Shown: piece after piece, positions 18,590 through 28,923 of the stretch
How positions within the stretch are numbered: position 1 is the stretch's first letter
Layout: each line of letters begins with the position of its first letter
The notes under the pieces: model-generated
What the model saw: only the letters and a program-made list of their open reading frames with translations
Database searches by the model: none
Told to the model about the DNA's origin: nothing
NCBI GenBank assembly: GCA_963739235.1
Contig: CAVTZY010000028.1
Span: 62,001-126,000 of the forward strand
Length of the DNA: 64,000 nucleotides
Source: JAFNAG01 sp963739235
GTDB lineage: Bacteria > Acidobacteriota > UBA6911
Reading direction: 5' to 3'
Program-made: the position numbers and the translations under genes

Positions 18590-19807
18590 ATGGGCAGAAA
18601 AACCGTTCGTCCAAAAGTTCATCACGACTCTGGAAAGCGTGAGATCCGGGAGAACACAATCCTGGTGGCGTCCGATTGGGCGCCCATCCGCGCGTTTGAT
18701 CTGCCCGTCAAACGCAATCCCGAAGCCGTCTATGGCGACATGTTGCCTGTGCTGCGCGCGGCTGATCTCAGGATCGTCAATTGTGAATGCGCCCTTACCT
18801 CGTATGACCAGCCGGTCTGGAAAAGCGGGGCGACATTCAAGGGTGAACCAGGACATGTCAGGGGCCTGACTGTGGTTCCGTTCGAAGTCGTCTGCCTGGC
18901 AAACAATCATGTTTTTGACTACGGGATTCGCGGGTTTCGGGAGAGTCTGCATGTCCTGCATCAAAACGGCATCAAGACCGTGGGTGCCGGCCTGACTGAG
19001 GAGCAGGCCTTTGAACCGCTCACGATCCTGCTCGACAAATCAACAGTCAGCGTCATTAATATCAGCGAAGGTGAGGACCTGACCGCAGCGCGAGGCGGGC
19101 CAGGTGTATACGGGTGGGATATCGACAGGGCTCGCTTCCAGGTTCAGCGGGGCAAAAAGAGCGGCGCTTGTGTCATCGTGATTGCCCATTGCGGCCTGGA
19201 ATATGTTCCCTATCCGCCAGATTATGTGGTTTTGGCTTTTCGGGGGCTGGTAGACGCGGGAGCTGACTGTGTCATCGGGCATCACCCGCACGTGCCGCAG
19301 GGAATCGAATGGTATCAAGGGCGTCCGATCGCTTACAGTCTGGGTAATTTTGTCTTTTATCAACATACCGATTTGTATTATCGGAAAATAGGATTCTGTG
19401 TCGGCATCAGGATTGCCGGCAAAATGGTCACCGGGATCGATGTGTACCCCTACCGCATCACGGCATCAGGCGTGTGCAGACTTGAGATGGGAGAAGAGCA
19501 GCGGTTTCGTCATAAACTGGCGAAGATCTCCAGGCCTTTGAAAACGCCTGGGGGAGCTGCAAAGGCCTGGTGCGCCTACCTGGACTATTATGGGATGGGT
19601 GGTTTTTCCGCTGAGGTCCTGACCATTCTGGAGAGGATGAAGTCAGAGCCCGAACAGGGCGCCGCTATGTTCCGCAATCGAATCACGACTCCGCAGCATT
19701 ATGAACTGTGGCGCGATCTTCTCACGCGCATCATGGCAGGGGAAAAGGCGCGGTACCCCAGAGAAGTTTATCGCATCGTCCAGGAATGGTTCACCAGGAC
19801 AGTTTAA
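18590..19807 (+). CDS. CapA-family (PGA_cap) metallophosphatase-like protein
   Basis: A 405-residue member of the family that includes CapA/PgsA of poly-gamma-glutamate synthesis. Diagnostic metal-site motifs are all present: ASDWAP near the N-terminus, VNCECALT, LANNHVFDYG, VIVIAHCGLEY, IGHHPHVPQGIE and YSLGNFVFYQ. No transmembrane anchor is seen, so this copy is probably cytosolic. Many CapA homologues have nothing to do with capsule, so only the fold and metal site are claimed. It is close behind the amidotransferase gene and convergent with a racemase/ATP-grasp pair, a context suggesting amino-acid or small-peptide chemistry. Confidence 0.85.
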   Translation: MGRKTVRPKVHHDSGKREIRENTILVASDWAPIRAFDLPVKRNPEAVYGDMLPVLRAADLRIVNCECALTSYDQPVWKSGATFKGEPGHVRGLTVVPFEVVCLANNHVFDYGIRGFRESLHVLHQNGIKTVGAGLTEEQAFEPLTILLDKSTVSVINISEGEDLTAARGGPGVYGWDIDRARFQVQRGKKSGACVIVIAHCGLEYVPYPPDYVVLAFRGLVDAGADCVIGHHPHVPQGIEWYQGRPIAYSLGNFVFYQHTDLYYRKIGFCVGIRIAGKMVTGIDVYPYRITASGVCRLEMGEEQRFRHKLAKISRPLKTPGGAAKAWCAYLDYYGMGGFSAEVLTILERMKSEPEQGAAMFRNRITTPQHYELWRDLLTRIMAGEKARYPREVYRIVQEWFTRTV

Positions 19808-19820
19808 GGGCGGCACTCAA

Positions 19821-19897
19821 AAACCTCAACCCAGAGGACGCAGAGACAAATATCATGCGACAAAAAGTGCTCTGCGCCCTCTGTGTTGAGAGGTTTG
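19821..19897. repeat. Intergenic palindromic repeat (CTCAAC-CAGAGG family), copy 2
   Basis: The left arm AAACCTCAACCCAGAGG plus CGCAGAG pairs with CTCTGCG, CCTCTG and GTTGAGAGGTTT at the right. It is the same family as 2779-2866. It lies exactly between two convergent genes and could terminate both. Confidence 0.8.
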
Positions 19898-19908
19898 TGA
19901 GAGACGGG

Positions 19909-20889
19909 TTAAAGGCCGTGGCGCATCCGGGCAGAGTCGATGATGATCTGGATCAGCTTGCGGTAGTCCTCCATTTCGGTTTCCGGGGCGCCGTGATATA
20001 GCGTGTAGATCTGAGGCGCCCAGCTCTTGTGGGGTTTGAGACCGGGGATACCGTTGACTTCAATGATTCTGAGTTTTCCGGTCAGATCGGCCTTAATATC
20101 GATCCGAACGTGATCCAGGCAGTGCATCGCTTCAGCCGCCCGGTCGGCAATATCCCTGGCTTCCTCGGCTTGCCGGCTTTCAAGCTTGATTTTGGTGAGC
20201 CCCACTCCTCGCAAATCGCTGCGCAGGATTTTGTGCTTCGTATAATATTTTTGTTCTACGGTGACCAGGCCGGGCAAACATTCGCGGGTTTTACCGTTGC
20301 CCAGCACCAGGGTAGTGTATTCGTCGCCGGGCAGATAACCCTCGACCAGCGCGGCCTGATCGAACTCCCGTTCGATGTAGGCGACGCGCCGACGGAGCTC
20401 CTCGTCGGAATAAACCACGCTTTCATCCGAAATACCCACTGAGCGGGATTCGCAAATGGGTTTCACGAATGCGGGGTAAGTGATCATCGACAGATCGTCG
20501 CTGCTGTGCACGAGGCAGTGAGAGGGAACCGGCACTCCATTTCGGGCCAGGATGGTATGAGTGCGGTATTTGTCGATCATATCCTTCATGGTCTGGCTGT
20601 TCGACCCGATGTATGGTATGCCCTTGCTGTCCAGGTAATCCGCCACCCACACCCCTTCCTCGTTTCTGCCGATAAACTTCTCATTCGGGGAAATGTGATA
20701 GAGAGCGCTCCACACGATATCGAAAGCGCGCCGGCCAATGACGTGGAAAAAGTCGGCCTCGGTTTCCACAAATGCAATGCGGGCCTTGTGCCCGGAAGCT
20801 TCCGCCGCCTCAGCTATACTCTTCGTTACATTCAGGTCGCCCCATCCCTGGGCGTCGCCGCCCGGGCCGGTCAGTAGCAGGATTCTCAT
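19909..20889 (-). CDS. D-alanine--D-alanine ligase-like ATP-grasp protein
   Basis: A 326-residue ATP-grasp enzyme. The N-terminal domain carries VADYLDSKGIPYIGS, typical of the Ddl family. The ATP-grasp core shows YPAFVKP (ATP-binding Lys), VEGYLPGDEYT (Glu), and the metal-binding strand RIDIKADLTGKLRIIEVNG with Asp, Glu and Asn. The loop NGIPGL replaces the NTMPG of true Ddl, so the substrate may differ from D-Ala. Such enzymes join two amino acids with ATP. The start at 20889 follows GGAG. The racemase gene ends 41 bp upstream on the same strand; together they suggest that a D-amino acid is made and ligated. Confidence 0.82.
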   Translation of the reverse strand: MRILLLTGPGGDAQGWGDLNVTKSIAEAAEASGHKARIAFVETEADFFHVIGRRAFDIVWSALYHISPNEKFIGRNEEGVWVADYLDSKGIPYIGSNSQTMKDMIDKYRTHTILARNGVPVPSHCLVHSSDDLSMITYPAFVKPICESRSVGISDESVVYSDEELRRRVAYIEREFDQAALVEGYLPGDEYTTLVLGNGKTRECLPGLVTVEQKYYTKHKILRSDLRGVGLTKIKLESRQAEEARDIADRAAEAMHCLDHVRIDIKADLTGKLRIIEVNGIPGLKPHKSWAPQIYTLYHGAPETEMEDYRKLIQIIIDSARMRHGL

Positions 20890-20930
20890 CGCGTTTCTCC
20901 ATGGATCTCTTGGGTGACGGTTGTGCCGGA

Positions 20931-21848
20931 TCAAAAGAGGCCGGGGTCATGAGTATAGTATAAGAGGGCACGCGCCGTGGCAGCGGAGACAGGTTCAATC
21001 CGCTTTGCCACCGCACGCCGCTGAAGTTCGCTTAACTTCACTTTCGAAATCACCTCCACAGTGACGTTGCGGGCCGCAGGCTCGGAGAGCGGTGCTTCCG
21101 CTGGGGGTGCCACGTCCCTTATCATGCGCTGGTTGGGATCCAGGAGCTGCACTTTCAGGCCGGACTGTTCTTCGAGCGCTGCGCGGATCGAGTCCTTGAC
21201 ATAAGTATAGTGAGTGCAGGCGAGTCCCGCATAGTTCTGCCCGACGGCCGAGAATGCCTTGCCGGCGTCCGCAGCACATTTCTTTATCAAATCGGCAACG
21301 GCTGAACTGTCGGGATCTCTCTCGATGGCTGCAGCGAGGCCATGACAGGCAATGCCGGAGATTTGCTGCTCCTTGATTCCTTTTTGTATGAGCCGATCGT
21401 GATGCACCCGGGATTCGATGGTTGTCCGCGTTCCGAAAATCACAATGAAACTGTGAGGGTCTGAATTCAGGGTTTCGTAAAAAAGCTCGACGCCCGGGTC
21501 GATGATCCCCATAACCGCAAGGGAGGTTGTGCGTTTGAATGCCGTCAAATCATAAAGAATGGAAAGCGTGTTGCAGGCAATGAGAATTTGGTCCGGCTCG
21601 AGTTCCCCCATTCGGTTGAGCGCCCGGTCGAACATGTCCGCGCGGGCTTGCATATCCGGAAGATTGTTGTACCCGCTCCGCTCATCAGGCCAGGCATTGA
21701 AGTAGGTGATGCGGACAACGGATCCTGTTCCTCCCCGGCGGAGATTCCTCTCGATCTCTGCGCAGATCGAAAGGCCGCCAATTCCTGAATCGGTGACGAT
21801 CAAATGCAGATTTTTGTTTTTCTGGAATGGTGATTCGGTTGCGATCAT
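20931..21848 (-). CDS. Aspartate/glutamate racemase family protein (MurI-like)
   Basis: A 305-residue cofactor-independent racemase. VTDSGIGGLSI is the MurI opening, ACNT carries the first catalytic Cys and ACTHYTYV the second Cys and His. The family interconverts L- and D-glutamate or aspartate through a two-thiol mechanism. Divergence from true MurI (for example THYTY for THYP) leaves the substrate open. Its ATG overlaps the TGA of the small gene upstream as ATGA, so translation is probably coupled. It heads the pair with the ATP-grasp ligase. Confidence 0.85.
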   Translation of the reverse strand: MIATESPFQKNKNLHLIVTDSGIGGLSICAEIERNLRRGGTGSVVRITYFNAWPDERSGYNNLPDMQARADMFDRALNRMGELEPDQILIACNTLSILYDLTAFKRTTSLAVMGIIDPGVELFYETLNSDPHSFIVIFGTRTTIESRVHHDRLIQKGIKEQQISGIACHGLAAAIERDPDSSAVADLIKKCAADAGKAFSAVGQNYAGLACTHYTYVKDSIRAALEEQSGLKVQLLDPNQRMIRDVAPPAEAPLSEPAARNVTVEVISKVKLSELQRRAVAKRIEPVSAATARALLYYTHDPGLF

Positions 21849-22003
21849 GATCCCGCGTGCCGGCCCGACCTTCTCCTATTCTCGGTCAATCGCCTTTCCT
21901 GACCGTATCTGCGATCAGGTCCTTTATAATCCTGGTCATTCGCTTTTCTGCGATCGAGTCCGGATCTTCGGTCTTTTCCTGAGCGGCGCTCAATTTTTTC
22001 CAT
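21845..22003 (-). CDS. Small DRR-repeat basic protein
   Basis: About 52 residues beginning MEKIERRSGKDRRSG, with repeated D/E-R-R triplets (GKDRRSG, GLDRR, GPDRR, QERR, ENRR). More than a quarter of the residues are Arg. An in-frame TTG at 22030 would add nine residues. The 4-base ATGA overlap with the racemase start supports a real gene. Similar short DRR-repeat proteins or tails occur in many bacteria without assigned function. It may bind nucleic acid or another anionic partner, but nothing proves this. Confidence 0.6.
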   Translation of the reverse strand: MEKIERRSGKDRRSGLDRRKANDQDYKGPDRRYGQERRLTENRRRSGRHAGS

Positions 22004-22135
22004 ACGGTTTTGCCATGGCAATGGGTTCAAAGCTTAGCGTACCTGGATCACGAACCTGCGCATGAAGATATTCAACAAAGTGATGCCATTATAATATTTA
22101 ATTTCGTTTTGGATAGCGGAATACAGCCGCGAGAA

Positions 22136-24346
22136 TCATTTATCACCAGGGTGGTATTCCTTTTCCAGATTGGCTCGTATCTCAGCTTCGGCAAACCATA
22201 TCGGCCGCAGCTGGTGAGAGGCATACAGGCGGATCTGATCGCTGCTGTGACTGGATGCCGAACGAGTCGTTTGGCCGTAGGCCAGGACAGACATCGCCTT
22301 GATCGGTTTGGAAAACTGCACGGTAATCACCCAGCCGTCGCCGAAACCCAAAGGCGGCTCGTTTTCCTGCACCTGTCCGGCAACCCGTTTGCCGTCCGGC
22401 ATGTCGTTGAAGCGCACAACGCGGAAGAGCCCGTAGGTGCCGTTCGCGCCGTCTCCCGGCAAATCGAGAGCGCCGAAACGAAATCGATGGACCACCCCCC
22501 AGGCTACATCCTCCGAACCGTACGTCTTCCGGGTCCAGCGCACCGCCTCTTCAAAGTGCTTCACAGCGAGGGCGCTGTCGGAGAGGCCGGAAGGCGTGGC
22601 GGCCGGATTCTTCGGATCCCAAGGAGAGCCGAACGGCTGCGTATTGGCCTGACTGTAGGTATCCCAGAATCTTTGAAACAACACACCACCCTTACTGTCA
22701 GCGGACACGTGATTGTCCCAGGCTTCGAGTGCCTTGAGGCCGCGCACCAGATCTGGGGAGGGCTCTTTCACTTGCCGGAGTGCCTGCAGGAGCGCCGGTT
22801 TTACACGGTCGGCAAGCAGCATCTTGGTATTGAACTTGAGCCGGATGACATCCTCCAGGGTAAACTTCTCCTGCCCATTGAGCATCTCCAAAGCTATCTG
22901 AGGTCTCAGGGCAAGCCCGCGTTCTTCCTCCAGATAGGCAGGGTATTTTCTGGCGTCGATGGGGTCCCGCAATGAGGTGTACCACGGCGCATTATTGCAG
23001 TTTTGAGTGTACCCGCCGGTTGGATTCAAGAGTTTGGGGAACCTCGAGGGAGCGATCATTTTCTTCCATACATACCGATCATTGCCGGCAGGAACATCGA
23101 GACTATAATCGGTGCCGTCATCGGGGCGCTCCGCAATGCGCGCGTTCCACATATACATGATGTTCCCTGCAGCATCGGCATATGTGAAGTTCGAGGTCGG
23201 AACCATGTTCTTGTCCATGACCCGCAGAAACTCCTTCAGGTTGCGGGTCTTGCTGAGCTCGTAGAATCCTTCATAGTAACGGAAAGCATCCAGCCGGGTG
23301 GATTGCACTGCGAATGCCCTGTCGGCACTGCGATATAAGATCTTGCCAAGGTGCGATTCCCAATAGGTCCGCGCTTCCTTTCGGACCGTACCGTCTCTCC
23401 CCTTGATCTCAATGGAGATTTCCTTCTTCACCAGCGGGAGGGATTTCCCATTCGAGAGGTAGTGATCCGGTTTCCGGGGATCAAGCGGTAGAGCAAAAAC
23501 GTCCATGACATCGGGTGAATTGTTGGTCGTGACCCAGCCAAGTTGTTCGTTGAATCCGGCGCGCAGCACCGGGATTCCGGCCAGTGTGGATCCGAAAAAG
23601 TTGATCTTGCCCGGTACCGTCACCTGAGCTTCCCAATAGAGTGAGGACCAATTCAAGTGCGGGTTGCCCAGCAAAATCGGGCTCCCGGATGTGGTACGTG
23701 ATCCTGCAAGCGCAAAGCCATTGGAACCCGGCTCCGTTCCTGCTGTCGGATCGGGAAGCGCATCGATGAGATCAGCAAGATCGGCAGGCCGGCCCGCGGT
23801 ATCCCTCGTTTCTTGTGGCGGGTATTTCCGTTGCAGGGAGCGGACAGTAGTTTGGGAAAAGGTCGAACGGATCGATCCTGCCCGCCGACTGGCCATGATA
23901 TCGATCCCCGTGAAGAGAGGGATCCAGGAGGGAAGCTCGCTGCGATGCAGCTCGACATACAGGTTGAACCCTGAAGCGTAGGCGTTCATCATCTTGCGAT
24001 AAAGAGCGCTGACCCCGCGCATGTCCTGCTCGGCCATGCCCATGTTATCGTAGAGCTTGAGCAGAAAGTCGCTCTCGCTCCCAGTCCCGAAATATCTCGC
24101 CTGCTCGCCCCGCGCACTCACCAGCGATTGTGCGATGGTTATGCAATGGTCTTCCGCCTGCGCATAGCCGAAACCGAAAGCTGCAGCCTCTTCCGTCTCC
24201 GCCAGGATATGCGGGATGCCATAGGTGTCCCGCCGAATGGTGACCTTGCTCGCCAGCAACGATTTTCCCGGCACTGGCCATAATGGAGCAATGGAGGTCG
24301 AAATCAGGACCATCGCCGCCAGGAGACCCAGTTTTTTCAGACTCAT
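22136..24346 (-). CDS. Penicillin acylase family Ntn-hydrolase, exported
   Basis: A 736-residue periplasmic hydrolase. The signal segment is LGLLAAMVLISTSIAPLWP. The alpha-chain region includes YGIPHILAETEEAAAFGFGYAQAEDH, which is highly typical. The autocleavage site is in EPGSNGFALAG, where the Ser becomes the N-terminal nucleophile of the beta chain; GNPHLNWSS and WVTTNNSPDVMD are further family blocks. Known members hydrolyse amide bonds of penicillins, acyl-homoserine lactones or aliphatic amides, and the substrate here is unknown. The start follows GAGG. It is upstream of the small DRR gene on the same strand with a gap of about 130 bp. Confidence 0.9.
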   Translation of the reverse strand: MSLKKLGLLAAMVLISTSIAPLWPVPGKSLLASKVTIRRDTYGIPHILAETEEAAAFGFGYAQAEDHCITIAQSLVSARGEQARYFGTGSESDFLLKLYDNMGMAEQDMRGVSALYRKMMNAYASGFNLYVELHRSELPSWIPLFTGIDIMASRRAGSIRSTFSQTTVRSLQRKYPPQETRDTAGRPADLADLIDALPDPTAGTEPGSNGFALAGSRTTSGSPILLGNPHLNWSSLYWEAQVTVPGKINFFGSTLAGIPVLRAGFNEQLGWVTTNNSPDVMDVFALPLDPRKPDHYLSNGKSLPLVKKEISIEIKGRDGTVRKEARTYWESHLGKILYRSADRAFAVQSTRLDAFRYYEGFYELSKTRNLKEFLRVMDKNMVPTSNFTYADAAGNIMYMWNARIAERPDDGTDYSLDVPAGNDRYVWKKMIAPSRFPKLLNPTGGYTQNCNNAPWYTSLRDPIDARKYPAYLEEERGLALRPQIALEMLNGQEKFTLEDVIRLKFNTKMLLADRVKPALLQALRQVKEPSPDLVRGLKALEAWDNHVSADSKGGVLFQRFWDTYSQANTQPFGSPWDPKNPAATPSGLSDSALAVKHFEEAVRWTRKTYGSEDVAWGVVHRFRFGALDLPGDGANGTYGLFRVVRFNDMPDGKRVAGQVQENEPPLGFGDGWVITVQFSKPIKAMSVLAYGQTTRSASSHSSDQIRLYASHQLRPIWFAEAEIRANLEKEYHPGDK

Positions 24347-24530
24347 GTTTCCTCGTCTATGCATGCAGGAATGCGAGTTGTATTGTACTTCAAAGAGGCC
24401 CCGGCCCCCGCGGCACTGATTTCCGGCAGCCCCGGGACATCCAGAAACATCACGGTCTTCATGGGGTATCCCATTATGACGATATCCTGACGCAGATCAA
24501 GCAAAGGAAATCTCCCGGAACCATCGGGAC

Positions 24531-24570
24531 AAAAAAACGCCCCGGTCCGCGTGTGCGGACACGGGGCGTT
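24531..24570 (-). terminator. Rho-independent terminator of the TonB receptor gene
   Basis: On the minus strand a stem of about 15 bp with one bulge (AACGCCCCG paired with CGGGGCGTT, then GTCCGC with GCGGAC) and a 4-base loop is followed by seven T. It begins 22 bp after the receptor stop codon. Confidence 0.92.
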
Positions 24571-24591
24571 GCCGGATCGAATCTAACCGGA

Positions 24592-27500
24592 CTAGAACGA
24601 TATCTTCAATGCGAATTGAATGATGCGGCCCGATTCACCCGTCTGGATGACCGTCTGGGTGCTCGGGGGCGCGACAGTCGAGCAGCAGGCTTGCGCGAAC
24701 ACTCCGGATGTAAAAACCGGCGAGCCAGTGGAGGCGTCGCGTGGATTGTCGAAGTTGGGGTGATTGAGCGCGTTGAACATCTCCATCCGGAAATCCATCT
24801 TGACGCGCTCCGTCAGGTTGAAGTTCTTCGTTATTCCCAGATCGAGGTTATAGTAGGGTTGGGCGGTAAACGCATTTCTGCCCATCCCGTTGGAACCGAC
24901 GTCGGGATATTTGAAGGCACTGTTATTCGTGAAATAGGAAGGACCTGTGACTCCTGGAAGCTGAATGAGCTGCAATTCAGGCTTGGCTCCCACCAATGCC
25001 GCGCGAGAGTAGTGGCCATTATTTGACGTGTAGACTCCGCTCATTATGCTGAAGGGCTCCCCGGTCTCATAGGTGGAGATGCCATTGACGGACCAACCGC
25101 CGAGAACGGTATTGAGCGGGCCCTTGAAGTTGCTGCCCAACCACTTTCCCTGGCCCACGGGAGCTCCCATAATGCAGTTATCGAGAGAACATGCGTGCGG
25201 TCAAAGTCGGAGCGGGCACGCTCCCCTCTCCAATTGCGGATGTCGACGGCATAGCGCGAAGCGGTGGCACTATATCCACCTCCGGAGGATGCACCTACCG
25301 GATCGATCGACTGGTCATCGATGGACTTCCCAAGTGTATAAGACAATCCAAGGAGCAGCCCCCGCTCGAACCGTTTGCGCAAAGTTGCCTGGAGGGCGTG
25401 GTAATAGGAATCTCCGCCCGAATCGATATAAGAAATGGTGCTGAACTGCTGGTTCGGGCGCAGATGGAGGTTCAGCGTGTTTTGCTCGATGCGCTGAACA
25501 AACAGGCCGATGTTGTTTTGGGGTAGATATCCCCTGGTGGTGCTGTTATTAATAATCGTACTCACCAAGGATGCCGGAATCGAGCCGTTCGCCACGATAG
25601 GTACCGGTGTTCCGGTCACACCCGCGGGACATCCCGTGCCATCAGGCTGGCACCCGGCGTTGAAGTTTGCCTGCATGATCAAAAACGAGGGAATGATCGA
25701 ATCTCCATTGATCTGGTTGAGATTGTAGATCCGCATCAGGTGCGTCCCGCGATGGCCAACGTAGGCCGCTTGAGCCACAAAACCTCCCGGCAGTTCGCGC
25801 TGAATGCTCAAATTCCACTGGTGAACGGTGGGAAGTCCCAAATTGGGGTCAATGGTCGTCATCGACGGCGCGTTGCTATAAAGCTGTGCCGGCAGTGTCA
25901 GGTAGGAGCTCGGCTTTACCGTCGGGGGACTCAACTCGTAGGGGAAACCCTGGTTAATGCGCAGATCTGGAGCCGCCACACATCCGGGTGTCGTGGCACC
26001 ACCGATTACGGATGAGCAGCTGGTGACGAGCCCGGGAATCTTGCCCGAAACGGCGGTGACCATAAACGAATTCAACGGATCATAGTAGATCCCATACCCG
26101 GTCCGAATGACCGTCTTCTGATTGCCGAAGGGACTCCAGGCGATTGCCACTCGTGGCGCTATCGCCTTGAGATTGTTGGTCTTCAACCAGCTATCCGCAT
26201 GGATAAACGTGACCGGTCCCTGCGAGCCGTCAATGGGTTTGTCGGGCAAGTAAACTCGACCGCCCGCCTCAGTGGGCGCCTTGTTGATTTCCCAGCGCAC
26301 ACCATAATTCAAGGTGAGGTTGGGTCGAAGCTTCCATTCATCCTGGAAGAAGAAATTGAACTGCTTGAGGCGATGACCTTCCGCCCACAAGGTTACTTTG
26401 TTCCCCGTCTTGTAGGGCAAAAAGGTATCGCTGCTCAAATCACCCAGGAAATTCTGGGATAGTGCAGCCGGACTGCCGATCAAATCGTTGATCGCTCCAA
26501 GCAGTCTCGTATTGTCTGTGCTGGCAATACCGGCTTTGGTGGTCGAACCCACGGTCGGCGTAATGAACCCGGGAGGGTTTCGGGTCGAGCCGCTGAAACT
26601 CATGGATGGCGTGACATTGATTCCTCCCGGCTGTCCGCGCTCGTCGTTGTGTTCATAAAGACGAATGTTCATGCCCATTTCAAACACGTGCTTGCCATGG
26701 ACTATGCTGAAGTTGTCGATAAATTGGGGCGTTGTCACAGCCCGGTAAGTTCTCGGGGTATTCAGATAAGGGAAGGTAAGGTTGGCGAACGAAAACGGCG
26801 CCACATCCGGCCAAGCCGGATTGGCTTCGCCTTGCGTGAACAGATAGACAAACCGGCTGAAGCCCATGGTGAACTCGTTTACCATGCTGGTAGAGATGAC
26901 TCGCCGGTAACTGGTTGACAGACCCTGAGTTCTTCGAAAGACCTCACCCTCCGGGGGAAATCCCGGATAAACGCTCGGGCGCGCATTGAGCGGATCGCCC
27001 TTCAGAGTGTTGTAATCGGCGAACATATAGCGGACAAACACATGGTTGTTGGGATCGAAGGCGTGATCTACGCGGAATAACACGTTGGGCCCCGCGAAAT
27101 TTGCCGGCGCGTTCCAGAAATAGGTAGCTGTGTTTAGACCATCCCCGGTGGTGTACTTGTTTGGGGTGGGGAAGGTCTTAAAGATCGCTGCCAGTTTTGG
27201 ATCGGCGCCAATCCCCTTAGGGTCGTTGCCGAAGATGTTGTAGCTCGCAACACAGTTGGTCGTGATGGAACCGCCGCAAACAGGAACTCCCGGCAGCAAC
27301 GCGCCGGTTGAACCGTCGACCAGGAGCGGAGAGTTTTGCTTAATGGTCTGGCCGCCGAACACGAAAGGCGTAGTGGGATCGGCGATCCAATAACGGTAGG
27401 TCCCTGCCATCAGCGTAGGGGTATACAGCGTCGGCACGCCGTAGGTCTGATCGATGGGCTGTGTGGTGCTGATACGCTGATTCTGATAGCTCGCGAAGAA

Positions 27501-28415
27501 AAACGTCTTGCTCTTGATGATTGGACCACCCCCCTCGGCGCCGAACTGATTCATTTTGATATCCGGACGGCGAGCTTTGCCTGTCACCGGATCGGGTGCG
27601 GTCAGGGCATTGGTATAGAACTCATTCGAATTCAGCGCCGTGTTCCGGAAGAACTCGAAAACCCGGCCGTGAAAATCATTGGTTCCCGAACGGGTGGCAA
27701 TCGAGATGTTGGCGCCACTGTTGCGACCCTCTTCCGCGGTTGCGTTGGAAGTGATGGTCCGAAACTCCTGGACGTTGTCGGGATTGAGACGATATACGTT
27801 CGACATTGGATTGGGAACACTGGATTCGTTCGCATCGATGCCGTCAATGGTGACATTGTAGGCCCGGTCACGGGAACCATTGACGTGCATGCCTGATCCC
27901 GCACCTCCGTAAGAGCGCTGTACGACCCCGGGTTCCAGCGTCAGGAGGGAAAGGGGGTTCCGCCCGTTAAGCGGCAGGGATTCGATCGCCTTCTGCTCGA
28001 TGGTATTGCCGATTTTGGCGTTGGTCGTTTCCAGCTTTTCATAGCCGCCAGTCACACTGACGACCTCATTTGTGCCACCCACCTGGAGACGGACATTCAC
28101 GATCGAAGGAGTGTTGATTTCGAGGACGTTGCCCTTATTCTCGGCGGTTTTGAAACCTGTAAGCTCGACTTTAACAGTATAGATTCCCGGAGACAAGGAT
28201 GGGAAGGAAAAGAGGCCGGCCTCCGTCGTGACCTGGGTAAGGGCCACCCCGGTCGCCTCGTTGGTCGCAGTCACGGTCGCACCCGGGACAATTGCTCCCG
28301 AGGGATCTGTGACCGTGCCGCTGATGCGTGATGTGCTCGTCTGGGCGAAGCCTGCCACCGCTGTGAACGCCAGCAGCGCCAGCAAAAAAATGCTCCAGCG
28401 CACGGTTCTAATCAT
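24592..28415 (-). CDS. TonB-dependent receptor with carboxypeptidase-regulatory-like domain (one frameshift)
   Basis: A roughly 1270-residue outer-membrane receptor of the acidobacterial Oar-like type. The start at 28415 has AAGGAG 8 bases upstream and gives a signal peptide ending GFAQ. Residues 25-110 form a Cna-B/carboxypeptidase-regulatory domain (SGTVTDPSGAIVPGATV). A plug domain follows with SLPLNGRNPLSLLTL and the NVTIDGID segment, then a large beta-barrel ending with the aromatic residue of ALKISF. Near 25160 one base is missing: the frame reading WELP must continue as VGQGKWLGSNF. Receptors of this class take up large substrates such as glycans or peptides with TonB energy. A terminator follows directly. 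Confidence 0.92.
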
Positions 28416-28923
28416 AGTGATCTCCTTAGGACTCAAACTGGCAGAAAATGTGATTTCCAACTACCCTCACACATGCCGATAAGACAACTCTTCCAGAACT
28501 GTTCATCTGCTATTCAATTGCGCCAGGGATTCCAAGATGATTCGGACGAATCTCTATCAGATTTGCAGCACGTAACGTGCTGGTCGTGTCATCCCGTGTC
28601 TTGGGATGTTGCCGGGGCTCTGAAATGCTTTTGTTCGCCCTTCACGAGACAAATGCGATTGCCCTCCGGCTGGTATAATCTGAACAAAGTCCAGTCGCAG
28701 AGTCAACCCCAATCTTCCCCTTTAGGTTTAAAGGCGGGAAACTAAGGAATCCTTATTTTTGGACCGCATTTGGTGTAGATAATTTGGCTGGAATTGCCTG
28801 CACACCCATCGTAGTAGCTGTTGGCAATTCCCAATTCAGCTCGCATGGCGCACAAATGCGCTGAGCATTTTCGTTCGCCCCAGGGCTCTTATTCGCATTC
28901 CATTTAATCCCGGGCGGCGCCGC
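28416..28923. other. Upstream region of the TonB receptor gene
   Basis: No coding frame is credible here. It probably contains the receptor promoter, but no hexamers stand out. The adjacent repeat element begins at 28924. Confidence 0.5.
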
